Counted from the first letter of the stretch, positions 11,357 to 23,089 are shown. The stretch: DNA of 64,000 bases from Styela clava (GCF_964204865.1 NC_135250.1:32231395-32295394); one strand, 5' to 3'. Numbers and translations are program-made. Notes: generated from the letters alone by a model not told the origin.

Positions 11357-13407
11357 CTGAAAATATTAAGTTTTTTCATTTTAAAATCACAAACAGCAAC
11401 GTAAAGTTAATAAAGCTCTCCTAGATGATAGAATATTCATAGATGAAGGCAGAATGTATATCAGTGAAAGCAGTGCTGGATTTGGAGGGTCTGTCTAGAT
11501 CAGGGGTTCTCAACCTGGGGTTCGCGAGAAGATTTCCAGGGGTACTTGGATGACAGTCTAGTTTTTATATGTTGCTGTTTCTTAATATCCTTTATTACTA
11601 CCATGGGAAAATGCGTGTCCATTGAAACTAGTCGCCAATTGAAACGTAGATTTTCCCTGATCTTGAGTTGTTGTGATGTAACCATGTGAAATTTAGGGCT
11701 TTGCATACAAACTGTGAAATCTCTAAAGACAGTGTGCTGCGAGCATTGGAAAAGTGATTATGCTTATTGAAACTTGGGAGAGATATTAAGAATTCATTAA
11801 TTAGGCAGACGACAAGGGCAACAATATCAACAACACAATTTAATTTAGCTTCATATGGTCAATAAATTGGTGTTACAACAAATTGTTAGCCAATATATCA
11901 GTATATCACAACTTTGTTTGGTGTCTGATTACCGGGGGTTCGCGTTGATTGTTTCGTGACTCGGGGAGTACTTGACAGAAAAATGTTGAGAACCCCTGGT
12001 CTAGATCAACGATTCTCAACCACCGGTCTGCGTCAACCATCCTGCCGGTTCGTCAGCTATAATCCAATGTTATATCTTAATAGCAAAATGCAAGGCATTG
12101 ATGGCCTGCCCATTTATTTTAGGAGTTTGATGCCTAAACCAAACTTGGTCAGATGGTCCTACGCCTATTTCATGTCATGAACACTGTTAGTTTTGTTGAC
12201 TGTATGACGTCATAAAGATGTTTTCTTATCCTGTTAAACTCCTACATTGAAGATTTTGTGCTTCTATAGTTCTCGTATTTCAGAAATAATAAAATCTACT
12301 AATTTTCAATTGCCATTTTTCTTCATATCTTCATGTATTATTCAAAATGTTGATATAGAATTTGGGTAACGGAAATAGCCAAGTTAGTTTGGCTGATGAA
12401 TAGCTTTCATTCAGCTGATACCGAAAAAAATGGCCAATCATGCAGATACATCTCTAGCAGGTACCAATACACAAATCTCCCAAGTCCAAGTCGAGTCTTG
12501 AACGGAATTTTTTTATAGCTCATTGATTTTCTTCAAACTGCCTCTATGCTGTTTACTTTTTATGCTCAATGTTTCATCTTACCTTTGCATCGAGAGTGTT
12601 TCCCCTAAATGCTTTCATTCCTTCTGCTGTCAGATTGCAATTCACAGCCTCAAATACCTTCACCTGACATTGTGTAACAACCAATCCAACTTCAGCCCAA
12701 CCAGCAGTGCCAAGATCCTCGTTGCCACCGACATCTAGTTTATCCAACTGAAGTAAATAAGTACTGTAAGAATTTTTAACATGGTAGGAATGTCAACAAA
12801 GCAATTGATTAACCAGTAATAAAAAATCTCAATCAGAAAAGCTGTGGGAGAAATGAATGAAGTGATCTAAATAGATATCTACTGACACCAGAAGCAGGAA
12901 GCTAAAACTTGCAGTGCTCAAATGAATACTATAAAGAAGAAATTGCTTTACTGCCAAAGATTCTCCAATAAGAGTTCATTTTATAATCTTGTTTGAAGCT
13001 GAACCAATCCCTATACAATGATTAGTCTCCAGTACGCCATGATTCAACCGATGGACTCGTGTATACAATCGCCGAAGAGTCCTAAAATGGATGAAGGGAA
13101 GGAATTCAACGAAGACTGGGAACCACTGAGGCAGAACATAGAACCACCTGAGCTGGACGAATTTCTATGATACGAGTTGGAACAATTAGTTATCTTGAAT
13201 AGAAATACTTTTATCAACTTCCAATATTAAGTTTACCTTCAAACAGGAACCTTCTAAATTTGACTTCAGGATATGAACCAGTTCAGCATTGAGATTGGAG
13301 TTGAATAGACAAACCCGAGTTAGTTGGTTGCAGTGTCGTATATCTGATGACATTACATGCATTCCTGCTGTAGTGAAGAATTTTCTTCTTCTCATCTTGT
13401 CTGGCAT
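11165..13407 (-). CDS. NLR-B: 3' part of a short LRR gene (three-exon model)
   Basis: Three minus-strand exons join in phase 0: 13407-13237, 12747-12583 and 11356-11165, the last ending in a stop. Each internal exon ends on a lysine codon at a GTAARN donor, and each exon carries LRR-type repeats with N-x-L or C-x-L cores (RVCLFNSNLNAELV, FEAVNCNLTAEGM, LNLNQNKVSKLG, LKMEGCNLNKDQL). Such repeats form a curved binding surface and are the sensing part of NLR receptors. The first exon is a near copy of an NLR-A exon (58333-58643) with 140 bp deleted. I found no NACHT exon upstream of it here, so NLR-B may be an LRR-only remnant, or a pseudogene if its 5' part is lost. Confidence 0.7.
11501..11998. 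mobile_element. Short hAT-like transposon in an NLR-B intron
   Basis: The termini caggggttctcaac and gttgagaacccctg are exact inverted repeats. Perfect 8-bp target duplications gtctagat flank it at 11493-11500 and 11999-12006. It is 498 bp with no transposase frame. The perfect duplication suggests a fairly recent insertion. Confidence 0.9.
12583..12747 (-). CDS. NLR-B LRR exon
   Basis: The acceptor ttacttcag|TTGGAT and donor GCAAAG|GTAAGA bound 55 phase-0 codons. They hold two LRR units, LDKLDVGGNEDLG and VFEAVNCNLTAEGM, each about 28 residues, the usual one-to-two repeats per exon of NLR-type LRR genes. Confidence 0.75.
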
Positions 13408-13440
13408 CTAGTAAGTTAAAAATAATTTCAGTTTGGGAAC
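13020..13440. repeat. Segmental duplication, copy 2 of 58110-58690
   Basis: Coding and non-coding sequence alike match: the hAT end gggaaccactgagg, the intron phrase agaacatagaaccacctgag, the LRR exon, and the intron after it (ttaaaaataatttcagtttg against taaaaatatttttagtttg). Shared intronic sequence, including a transposon end, shows duplication of genomic DNA rather than retroposition. Confidence 0.8.
13237..13407 (-). CDS. NLR-B LRR exon carrying an internal deletion
   Basis: The exon spans an acceptor tactag|ATGCC and a donor TTGAAG|GTAAAC. Its 3' part, from TTAGMHVMSS to EGSCLK, nearly matches the NLR-A exon at 58333-58643. The 5' part is fused directly to GCCAGACAAGATGAGAAG, so 140 bp are missing. 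Since 140 is not a multiple of three, the LRR frame no longer agrees with the phase used after NACHT in NLR-A. It stays open only if entered in phase 0 or started at its own ATG. Confidence 0.65.
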
Positions 13441-14273
13441 TGTAAACATGATCTTTGAGACGGGGAAATTACTATTTATGCACACATAAAAATAAACTTA
13501 AAAAACTGTACAAAAGCGAGAGTACGACTTCTGCATAACACTAGTTAGGAATATATTACAGATTAAATAAATTAAGTAGTTCTTATGCTTAGTGCGGGAG
13601 GAATAAAATGTTCCAAAACAGACAAGAAAAAGAAATATAAAAAAAGGTTGGGAACCACTGGCCTGGTACCAAGTTTGGATTTCATGGATTTTTCCCACAA
13701 GAAATCGGGCATGCAATCCAAATTTGAAAAACCTGGCATGCACTCGGTGCCCGGGCATGAAATGGGAAATTTAACAAAAAAGATTGAGAACCTGGCATGC
13801 AATCAGTGACAACGACACAGCAAACGTCTGAACTTGCGTTCAAATTTACCGAAAAAGTGTGAAAAATTATATTTCAAACTTCAACTGACAGAATGACCAT
13901 ATTCGAAAACGAACTCGAATAAAGAAGTGTAAGGTTAATCAAAACATCCCAACTTTGACGCACATTGCTATTTAGCAAAACGACGGCGGCGATGCATTTT
14001 TTTGCATGTGTCAAAGGACAATTAATCTTCGCAAACAGAACGCAACTAAAGGTACAGTAACAAAATTCCTCACGTTTAAAATGATTTATAATTATAATTT
14101 TAAATTGATTTCTAATCGAAAGGTCAGTTTATGATGTTAGAACCTGTTAGCTTTGATTATTCAATACTGTCAGATATAATGGTGACTGGTGAGCAATCAC
14201 GAATTTTCCAGCGTGCAAAATGGATTTGTCATGCAATGAAATACAGTCTGGAGCCACAAACCTTTATAGATAC

Positions 14274-14373
14274 TTGATATGAAATATACGTCTCCATCGA
14301 TAGAATGATTTTTTCCAGTTTTTCTACAGTTACGAACAAATCTTTCTGGTCATCAAATTCCGTAGAGAGACTT
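14274..14373 (-). CDS. Possible exon upstream in NLR-B
   Basis: A frame from aataacag|AAGTCTC to TATCAA|GTATCT encodes STEFDDQKDLFVTVEKLEKI and continues to a TYISYQ end. It starts in phase 2 and ends in phase 0, which fits the next exon at 13407. The acceptor's pyrimidine tract is weak and there is no recognisable domain. It could also be chance open sequence. Confidence 0.3.
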
Positions 14374-14707
14374 CTGTTATTTGATATCGATTTTTAATTT
14401 TTGCTAACGAGCCATCAATGATGTCACCATCGTCCTGTTAATAAAAATAAATTTAGAATAAATAGTTGAAGTGACTACGTCACCAAAAAATAATGTCACT
14501 ACGACGTCCCAGTAGCGTAATGAAGGCCTCCATAGTGTACGGATAGTCATCCAAAGTGCATCTGCCATTATGCCAGACACCACTCGTTTGTGAGACATAT
14601 AGTGTTAGATAGTTTATTTTGAAAACTCCATAACAAAGTAAATTAAAAATGGAGAATTCTGGAGAGCAGGCAAAAACTAAAAATGTTTAAAATGGACGGC
14701 GGTAAAA

Positions 14708-15060
14708 CGGCGCGGCGGTGTGGCTCAACGGGCTAAGCGTTAGGAATACGCTCGCCACCGCACCTCTAATTACTCTGCGTGGGTTCGCAGGTTCGAATCC
14801 CATGTAGGGATGGTTATGTGCGAGAGGATTGCTGGACTCCTCGTCGTCGTTGGGTGGTTCACGTAACCGCTGGTCGGTTACGGCTTCCTCCACCACCAAG
14901 TCCATGCTTCCGAAAACAAACAATACAGTAAAAACTAATCCCATACCCGACTTGGAATGGTAACCGGACGAGAGGCCGTGGTTCGCCATATGGATAAGCC
15001 GTCTTATCGGCTTTCCTCTCCCCCGGGATAAATATGTAAATCCTATCCTATCCTAAAACA
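14708..15060 (+). mobile_element. tRNA-derived SINE, near-complete copy
   Basis: An RNA polymerase III promoter is visible. The A box gtggctcaacgggctaag is at 14720-14737 and the B box ggttcgaatcc at 14790-14800, spaced as in a tRNA gene. A ~240-bp unrelated body follows, ending in the tail atcctatcctatcc. Other copies are at 10175, 51655 and, reversed, near 56430. It encodes no protein, and SINEs of this kind depend on a LINE for copying. Confidence 0.85.
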
Positions 15061-15393
15061 TGAGAAGTATCTCATGTGCCTGCCCACCAGCACTCACACA
15101 AAAACACAAGCCCAATTAAATGGCCCAACTTCCGGGCTGTTGTACTTTTAACAATTACGTTGATAATGACCAATACAATCTCATGCAAAGATAATGTGAG
15201 GAGTGGAATGTAATAAATTGACGACGATAGTCATACTCATGAAGCCATGAAAGCACCAAGAAAAACCAAGCCATGAAAAACTACACTGATTGCTAGATTG
15301 GACATTGCGGAAAAGGTGACAAGTGGTTTAATATACAAACAAACGCAAAACCATGACGATAAATTCGGTGTGCGGACACTCATAAAAGCAATT

Positions 15394-15902
15394 ACTGTAT
15401 TTCCCGGCGAATAAGTCGCTTTTCTAGACCCAAATTTTTGGCATGATTTTGGGGGGTCGTCTTATTAGGTGAGTATGATAATTTTTTCGGTGTCGCCTTA
15501 TTATTCAATTCGTACCATAAAATACCAAATACCTTCGACGATAGAATCCCCACATTTTTATCCTTGCCATGTTGTTTTAGATCGGTAATGTTCTTATATG
15601 GTACACGCAATCGCGAGTTAGGTTGAACACAATTAGATTGAAATTGAAAGACAGTTTGAATTCTCGTAGTTGTTATGGATTGAATATTACTCTACAAGGA
15701 AAAGTCATTATAGGCTATTTTACCCAATATGCAAAGGCAGCGACCGCTCAAAAGCCTCTGCATGCTAATTTGAGATTACGATGTTAATGCGATTTCACTA
15801 CTCGTCTTATTGGCAGGTTATATGCGAAAAGCCATTTTTTCAAGCTTAAAAACGGCCCTTGTCTTATTCACGGGGTAGACCTATTCGCCTGGAAATACGG
15901 TA
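15394..15902. mobile_element. Non-autonomous DNA element with tactgtatttcc-type inverted ends
   Basis: The left end tactgtatttcccggcgaat and the right end's complement taccgtatttccaggcgaat are inverted repeats. 'Gaataagtcg' and 'gtcttatt' words recur just inside. No coding frame. The superfamily is uncertain because I cannot fix the target duplication. Confidence 0.65.
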
Positions 15903-16956
15903 TCAGAAAAAACACTAATCAAATGTGAGCAGGTCTGTAGCCTGATTCATAGGTTCTCAAAGAGGCCCAGGGCCCCGCGAGAGGAACCTAGGGGCTCTGA
16001 GAGCTATTTAATGAAAATACAGACTTAGCTATCTTGTAACTGTTCAAATAAGCAATAACACTATTAATAAAATTTGAAAACAGTAGAGTCGAATTATGGC
16101 AACGAGGCGGTAATTCAAATATGACAGTATTATCGGTAGTTTTCAGAATGGATAAAAAGGTCGCACAATTGAATCGATTTCAGTAACTACGCTAAAACTT
16201 CCATAGATAACATAACACCAAAGTTTGTGATTTACAATGTCTAAAAAAGCGTTTTTAATCTGTTGCGTGTCCGCTAAAACAAAATTTATCATGTTTTCTT
16301 CTGTTTTAGTATTTTATAATGCCGCTTTTCAATCAAGAAATTTGGGTTGCCGATTCACCTCAATATCAGTAAAACTACAGTATAATGAAGTGGTGCAAAA
16401 TACTACAAAGAAGCGCAATCTAAAAATTACATCATTGAATTCCTCTGGAAAAAATAACCCGATTTACCTAAGGAAATTTTTTTTTACCCTTGCATTTGAG
16501 AGTTTTCAGGAAAAAAAAGCAATTTTGGTCACATGATGGCCACGATTATTTGAGGTGATTATTGAGACAAGCATGGCGCAGTATGACTCATCTGCCGTCG
16601 TTCCAGACGTCCCTCATTTGTGAGACACTTGGGAGTGTTTGTTTTATTGAACTAAATGGAGGGGAACTCTTGTAATTCGAATAGTGTGCCGTACTGTACT
16701 GTCTTTGTAGATTTTTGCACAACTTCATTTTAGTGTATTTTTACCGATATTGAGGAACAACATGTCAAAACATCTCTCAAAGGAGGGGTGTTTATTCATC
16801 AGCAAAATGAGATTCTCTGAAACGAGAGAATGTCTCTCGAGCTGCAAAGTGTGCTTCATAATTATTCTTCCTAACATTCATTTAGCCAAATATGAAAAAT
16901 TTAAATAAATAAAAAATAATCTGAAAAGATGAATGAATACAAAAAACCTAACTGAC
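15903..16956. other. No supported exon
   Basis: A hAT-like terminus ('taggttctcaaagagg') starts near 15950 without a clear partner. Around 16570-16640, the words catctgccgt and cctcatttgtgagacac resemble 14555-14600, pointing to a shared unnamed repeat. Confidence 0.3.
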
Positions 16957-17123
16957 CAATTCTTGTTCCTCTGTTTTCCCTTCTTCATCAAATAAATCTC
17001 ATCATCTACTTCAGTGGTTTCCTGCTTTTTCGCTAGTTCCGTTTCTTTTCCCGGTATTTCATCATCGCTTTCATCCGAGTTGGCTGCCGCAGCTTGGCTC
17101 AATGGTTCTAGGAATTCCGTCAT
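16957..17123 (-). CDS. Probable first coding exon of a minus-strand gene
   Basis: It runs from an ATG at 17123 to a donor GAATTG|GTCAGT in phase 2. Composition is that of real coding DNA: acidic (ANSDESDDEIPGKETELAKK), then a basic end (MKKGKQRNKNW). I do not recognise the protein. The donor's phase does not fit the exon at 14373 (it would create a stop), so its partner exons were not found. Confidence 0.4.
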
Positions 17124-18690
17124 TATTTCGCTCAGACAATACCGATCATTCTATAAATAACGGATAAATTACCGTCCAATCTACAGTTCAACCGGTTTTT
17201 AGGTAATAATGCGCAGAAAACTTCTATAACTGCCCAAAATTGCCGAAAATTCCCCAAAATTAATGAAAGCAACCTTTGTGCAGCGAGCTCTGTAGTTCCA
17301 TGAAATGACGTTTCTGACCTTTGAACCCTTGTGCTCTCATGAAGGATACGATTTTCATATTTTTCCAACGAGAGATATGTATTTTAGTTTATTATAACAA
17401 CACAACAGAAAAAACAATTCATTAATAAATGATTCATTAGCAGCATTCGCGAGGGTCCGAATGCAAGACTGGTTAGATCACCGAGGTTACTGGCCCATGA
17501 GTGTATGCCAGGTGGGACGCCGGGATATCTTGTCAAAGCCGGTGTTGTCCCAGTGAGCCTATATATAAGTAATCTTTCAGAAATAGCATTAGCGATAAAA
17601 AAAAATGGTAACAATATAAATTAAATGTGTACGTGTGAGCCAGCAATTTAATATTTTAAAGTCAATACTGCAGGTCGTGATGTTACTAGGTCACGTGACG
17701 TTTCTGAGTTCCGGCAGGTCCAGACAATTATCGAGAGCTTAGTTTAGTCTTTACAATTATTTATAATATTTTATTTAATTAATTAATATATTTAATATTC
17801 GTAATATTTTTTCAATTTAATTTTTGTAATTTATTACCGTAGTTATTGTACACGAACCGGGCAATCGGATTATCACACATTCGTCAATATTTAAAAAAAA
17901 TATTAAATTTAGTCTGATTATCCGATTTTCAAGCATTGCAATTCATAACTCTGAATGATTACTGGCTTGAGACTCCAAATCAAACAGTTAAAACCTATCT
18001 TCGAAGAACATACTTTTAATAATAGTGAAAATCCACCGCTAATTTGCGAATCTTTTGACAGTGAATATGACGAAAAGATATTTTTAGTCAAATATAAACT
18101 TGGAATTTAGTTGGATACATACTTCAATATTAACATAAAAAATTGTAAAATACGCAAATAATGTCTGTGAAATCCATTGAATAGTCTAAACTTAACGTAT
18201 ACTTGATTGACAAAGTGGATCCAGCTAAAACAGTGGTCGGGAACCCATGGCCATATATGGCTCTTTTAGTGACGGCATATGGCTTCAAGAAAAATCTAGT
18301 ATTCTAAGGCTATGCTTACTATTGTTACGAGATTTCAAATTCTTTTACAGCCAAATTTGGCCGAAAATTTCCCAAAATGTTTGAGAACGCGCTCCCTGCA
18401 CATGTCTATGTTATATATGACAGTGGTTTCCAAACTTTTTGTACCATTGCCCCCCTGTAGTAGTTTCTACAACTTCATCGCCTCAAGGCACTGCGAAAAC
18501 AATTGAAAGTCTGAAACGAATATATTACAGACCAAATAAGAAGACAAATCATAGTTTATGATGTTTTTTAATGAGATGGATGAGCTTGGTGTTTCTCAGC
18601 GAGTTTTTATTATATCTGAAATTACCCCGTTTGCTGATGGAAAGGCGATTTAGGTGTTTTGATAGCAATAGTGTCACGGCTGAAACCCCC
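17124..18690. other. Putative 5' flank of the 17.1-kb exon, then AT-rich DNA with hAT ends
   Basis: The first few hundred bases precede a candidate start codon. 17640-18200 is very AT-rich. hAT-type starts are visible near 18232 (cagtggtcgggaaccca) and 18421 (cagtggtttccaaact), but I could not pair either with a second end and target duplication. Confidence 0.35.
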
Positions 18691-18694
18691 CCCC

Positions 18695-19010
18695 CCCCCC
18701 CAGATAGCACAACTACGTCGGGACAACCATGGCCGAACGTTGTTCGAACCACCGGCCCAATAATGGCGAACAACCATGTTCCAGCGAAGATTTGGCCGCT
18801 GGGCCAACGTCGGTCCTTTCGCTGTAATGCAACCGTGGCAAACGGTCGGGCCAACGTAGGCGATACGTTGTAACACAATCGTGAAATATGGCCAGTCCAA
18901 CGTGGGCGATACGTTGTAACATAATCGTGACATATGGCCGGGCCTACGTAGGTGACACGTTGTAATACAATAGTGGCATATGGTCGGGCCAAGTTAGGCG
19001 ATGTGTTGTA
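18695..19010. repeat. 46-bp tandem repeat beside an inverted-end element
   Basis: After a run of 14 C comes ccagatagcacaactacgtc, then units with the word ccaacgta followed by cgatacgttgtaa at about 18804, 18851, 18897, 18943 and 18989, a spacing of 46-47 bp. The opening word recurs inverted at 30344-30368. It probably belongs to a DNA element with internal minisatellite units. Long minus-strand frames across it are a by-product of the repeat. Confidence 0.7.
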
Positions 19011-19080
19011 CAGACAGGGAATAGATCTATACTACATAGAAATTTCCCACTAATCTAACATTATTTATATAATAAAAAAC

Positions 19081-19103
19081 GACTTTATTTATTTGTCTTT
19101 ATT
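19081..19103 (-). terminator. Poly(A) signals, minus strand
   Basis: Two AATAAA hexamers read on the minus strand within 30-60 bases downstream of the TAA at 19131, as expected for 3' end formation. Confidence 0.4.
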
Positions 19104-19130
19104 TTACAAATATGTATACATGTAATAAAA

Positions 19131-19162
19131 TTAATCGGAGTTCGTTGCCAGATCATCCAGAG
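19131..19162 (-). CDS. Possible tiny terminal exon
   Basis: The strong acceptor ttttttcag|CTCTGG leads in phase 1 to LDDLATNSD and a TAA. Downstream on the minus strand are AATAAA-type signals (19081-19103). Its upstream partner is not established. Confidence 0.35.
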
Positions 19163-19906
19163 CTGAAAAATATAAAAATTCTGTGTTAAATTGCAGTATT
19201 AGCAAATTACAGCACCAGAGTTCAAAGCCTAGTCTGATTGACTGCATCCCAACAAATTTGATGATAATGTAAAAAGTACTGTAAGGGAGCGATGACACAA
19301 ATAAGTTCGAAAACCACTGTTCGCCATTATGCACCAAACTCTGGCAACATTGGATTGGCAATTTAGCACTTGACTCTAACCATAATCAGCTTGGCGATAT
19401 CTCCTTAATAAATATTTTTCTATACTGTTCACTTTTGTATACAAAATCTACATTCAATTTCTTTACTGTTCACAGTTGTTTACAAAATCATTATTCAATT
19501 TGACAATCATAATGATAAAAATGAATGATGTGGCAACTGGCAAGTACATTTTGTTTACTACCCAACTTATCTAAATTTTCTCGCCTGTTTTTATTTTATT
19601 ATATCTCTGTTGTTGTTGTGTGTGTGTAACTTAATTAAATTCATGAACACGATAGGCATCTTTTTGGCAAAACCTTATATTCTTTACGCTTCTCACTTAA
19701 TTAAGGTTTTGTTTTCACTCCAGATTGTCAGATTCTATTTAATCAATTTTTGTTCATTTCCCTTATGAATTATCTTAAGCTGATTTGGAGTCAAAATAAT
19801 CTTATACTTATAAAATAGAAGAGGGTAGAGCAGAGAAAGATGGTGGTACAATATGATAAACATATTACATACCTTCAATAGCAGAAACTAAGGGCGTCCA
19901 ACTCAC

Positions 19907-20031
19907 TCCTTCTTATCCGCCGCGTCCTGCACAGTTGAAAGAGTGGGCGAGTAAATTTGGTATAACTGAGCTCATGGTTCTCCAATCCAGTCTTTCTTGG
20001 AGCAACCTCCGAGACTTGACGAATATCTTAT
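19907..20031 (-). other. Possible exon remnant, perhaps death-fold-like
   Basis: A good acceptor (actcattccag) opens a phase-1 frame containing RRLLQERLDWRTMSSVIPNL, which recalls the L-x-x-x-L-x-x-D-W start of death domains, but the frame stops shortly before a good donor (AAGGA|GTGAGT). All three frames between these two splice sites are broken, so it is either a terminal exon or a decayed one. Confidence 0.25.
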
Positions 20032-20892
20032 CTGGAATGAGTAAATAAGCACAATTATAAGAATACATCTAATGAAAAAGTTTCCATCCGTTGCAAAAGC
20101 TCTATGTTAATTATCGCGAGTATCTACTCTAAAATATACACATACACATATGTGTTTTGTCCACATCCCATTCGTATAAAAGTGAACAATTTTAATATTG
20201 CAATCGGATCGTATTTAGACATTTAAATTATCTTCCTTGAACACGAAGCGAAAATATGGGGCGTATTGTATTTCATACATAAATTCGAAGCGCTTCATGC
20301 AGTCAAAAACAAAACGACAAAAAATAAAAGGCACTCAATAAGATGAGACCCAACAAAGGTATTTTCACCTATTTTACTTTCATGTTCTGTTTAGCTTTCG
20401 AATTAATTATGGAGTAATCTGCAATATTTTAACATTGTACTAGAACTAAACAAATATTCTGAATCTCTGAGATTTTTACATCGTGGTCTTCATACGATGG
20501 CATGTGTTACCGGTCAGCGAACTCTCTTAAATTAATTTTGCTTGCCCGCTGGGGTAAAAAGGTTGGGAACCACTGAACTAAACAGTTAGTACAACCACGT
20601 TACACCAACGCCCCACAAACTTACAGTCGATTTTCATCAGAATGATTAAATAGAATAAATTGATTTTTAATGTTTTCTCGTTGTGGGGTCGCAAGTATCT
20701 GCAGTCTGTGATTTTACAAAAATTGGGGTCACGGAAAAAAAGTTTGGGAACCACCGCCGTAAAGTGTATGTAATCAGCCTATAAAAGTATTCAACTTACG
20801 AGCCATTTTTTCATTCTTGAATGTATTCTGGATCAAAATGTAATCAGACAATGAATTTCATCAATTCCTATATGTCCGAGTCCACACTATAA

Positions 20893-20991
20893 TCAGTGGA
20901 AAGTTGCAGATGCCGTAGCTTGTAGCATAAGAGTTTCTACCGCTGGTCCCAACAATTTTTCCATGGACTGGATTGGAGCATGGCTTGATCT
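20893..20991 (-). CDS. Possible terminal exon
   Basis: The acceptor ttgattttcag|AGATCA opens 32 phase-0 codons (IQSMEKLLGPAVETLMLQAT in the middle) ending in TGA. Composition looks coding and helical. No family recognised and no partner exon found. Confidence 0.35.
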   Translation of the reverse strand, partial: RSSHAPIQSMEKLLGPAVETLMLQATASATFH

Positions 20992-21074
20992 CTGAAAATC
21001 AAGTTAGTGTTACACAATATATAGTACATGATTGTCTTTCAGATGATAAACGTGAACGAATGGCCTATACTAAT

Positions 21075-21515
21075 TACCTTACTTTCCGGCGAATAAGTCT
21101 ACCCGGGGAATAAGACGAGACCTGTTTTTAAGCCTGAAAAAATGGGTTTTTGCATATAACCGGCCAATAAGTCGGGGTAGTAAAATCGCATCAACGTCAG
21201 GAATCTCAAATTACCATGCAATGCCTTTCGAGCGGTCGTCGCGTTTGCGCATTGGTTAAAATAGCCTATGACTTTTTTGGTAGCGTAATATTCAATCCAT
21301 ATATGATAATGCGAATATGATAATCACAGCATTGAAATTTCAGATTCACAGCAAGAAAATGTCGATTTATTCAAACTAACCTGATGAGGACGTGGGGGAT
21401 GCTATCGCCGAAGGTATTTTATTGTCCGGATTCAATAATAAGGCGAAAAAAAAATGATAATGATCATACTCGCCTAAAAAGACGACCCCCCCCCCAAAAA
21501 AAAAAAAAAAAAAAC
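21075..21515. mobile_element. Second copy of the tactgtatttcc-end element, reversed and truncated
   Basis: Its left end taccttactttccggcgaat matches the complement of the right end of 15394-15902, and the following bases keep the match (tttttaagcctgaaaaaatg). It finishes at gaccccccccccaaaaa, after which the copy's other end is missing. Confidence 0.6.
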
Positions 21516-22489
21516 ACCTGTTTTGGGCATTGTCCGCATTGAAACTTTGAGATGCTTGAAATGACACAGTGTATGATTAAATTGAAGCAGGTGAATTTTC
21601 CAGTCCATTGTCATAGGGCCTATCATAAAAATGGTATATATCATTAAACTTATTGACACTTGACAGAATATCTAATCGGTAATAATTATTTAGAATAACC
21701 GGAAAAAATGGATATTACACAAAATATGTCCAAATATTTGTAAAGGATGTGTCGTACAATACTTCATGCTTTTAGAGTCGCTGGGCATTGCACAGTTGCA
21801 TACACATTTGGCAGTCATTGTACAGAGATGGGCTTCCCCCCAATCGCCCGACTCTTTTTTGCAAGCGGTCTACTTTCCAATTCACTTTAAAATATAATAA
21901 CACTTAATTAAGGTTGGTTGGGTAAGCTTACATAGCATACATACTGAAAATAAATCATATTAATATATATGATTACCCAATATAATTCTATTGAATTTTA
22001 AAACAAAATAGATATTATTCAAAAATCAGTAACTTATTTCTCAACAAAGCTGAAAATATGAACTAGAGCAGGGTTGGGCAAAGTTCTCGGACCACGTGCA
22101 AAAATTTTGCCTAGACTGGCGGGCCATGTCGCATCTCGCATGTGTGGCGTAAAAAGTTATACTTTAGAAACAAAATTTTATTTAAAGTGTTACAAAAACA
22201 AAAAGGGAAAACAATAATCCTTGAGCTATTTTTTAGCCAAAAACATCAAATTTTAGTTTCAGTTTGATTGTGGCAATTGTTAAAACATATTTTAGATTTC
22301 AGCCAATTGAGATCTGTAATTAGATTTGTTGAAGTTCATCAGACAGAAGGTTCACAAATGTACAACTATTCAGATTACTGGATTAAGTCGTTCAACGGGT
22401 TGGATTTGGGCTGCGGAAATGTTCGCACTTAGACAAATAAAGTAAATATGAAAATTCATATCCAGGGATGAAGGACCAATACCGGTATC
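21516..22489. other. No supported gene; a hAT-type end near 22072
   Basis: 'Cagggttgggcaaagttc' near 22072 with a following 'gcgggccatgtcgc' looks like a hAT left end, but I found no partner. Confidence 0.3.
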
Positions 22490-22860
22490 GGTACTCGATA
22501 ACGAATACTGGTAAATAAGAGATGGCAACCTCAGAAAGTTTAACAAAAAAATGCCGAAAGACCAAGTACGGTAACGTACCGGTACCGTACCTCATCTCGT
22601 TCTGTCGTTACCGGTACCTACGGTGTCCAGGGATAAATATGTAACTTTTACCGGTAGGCCTATCTACCATAGGTACCGGTACTCGATAACGAATACTGTT
22701 AAATGAGAGATGGCAACCTAAGAAATTTAACAAAAAAAATGCCAAAAGACCAAGTACGGTACAGTACCTCATCTCGTTCTGTCGTTGCCGGTACCTACGG
22801 TGTCCAGGGATAAATATGTAACTTTTACCGGTATGGTACCCTATCACCCTTATGAACCGT
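22490..22860. repeat. Two ~188-bp tandem copies rich in accggta
   Basis: The phrase ggtactcgataacgaatact starts at 22490 and again at 22678. Both are followed by gagatggcaacct, gaccaagtacggta, ctcatctcgttctgtcgtt and gtccagggataaatatgtaa. The palindromic words ggtaccggtacc and taccggta recur throughout and continue to 23030, where they join the truncated LINE. Confidence 0.8.
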
Positions 22861-23089
22861 GACCTGACAACGCACTTAGGGTACCGGTACCATGAGATAA
22901 ACTTACACGGTTACAACTAGGCTATCTCTACTTTCGCCATTCTACTATGAAAGCATTAAAAGTTCAATGTCACTGTCCCATCCACGGCAAAAACCTCGCA
23001 ACAGGATATCGATAACGAGTACCGGTACCGCCAAAATGAATGGCGACCTCATGTGCTATATTCGAATCATAAACCATTGTTCTTCATCC

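Noticed and set aside
14687..14989. 100-residue minus-strand frame
   Set aside because: It lies within the SINE and is antisense to it.
18549..18992. Long overlapping minus-strand frames at 18.5-19.0 kb
   Set aside because: They are produced by the 46-bp tandem repeat and the C run.
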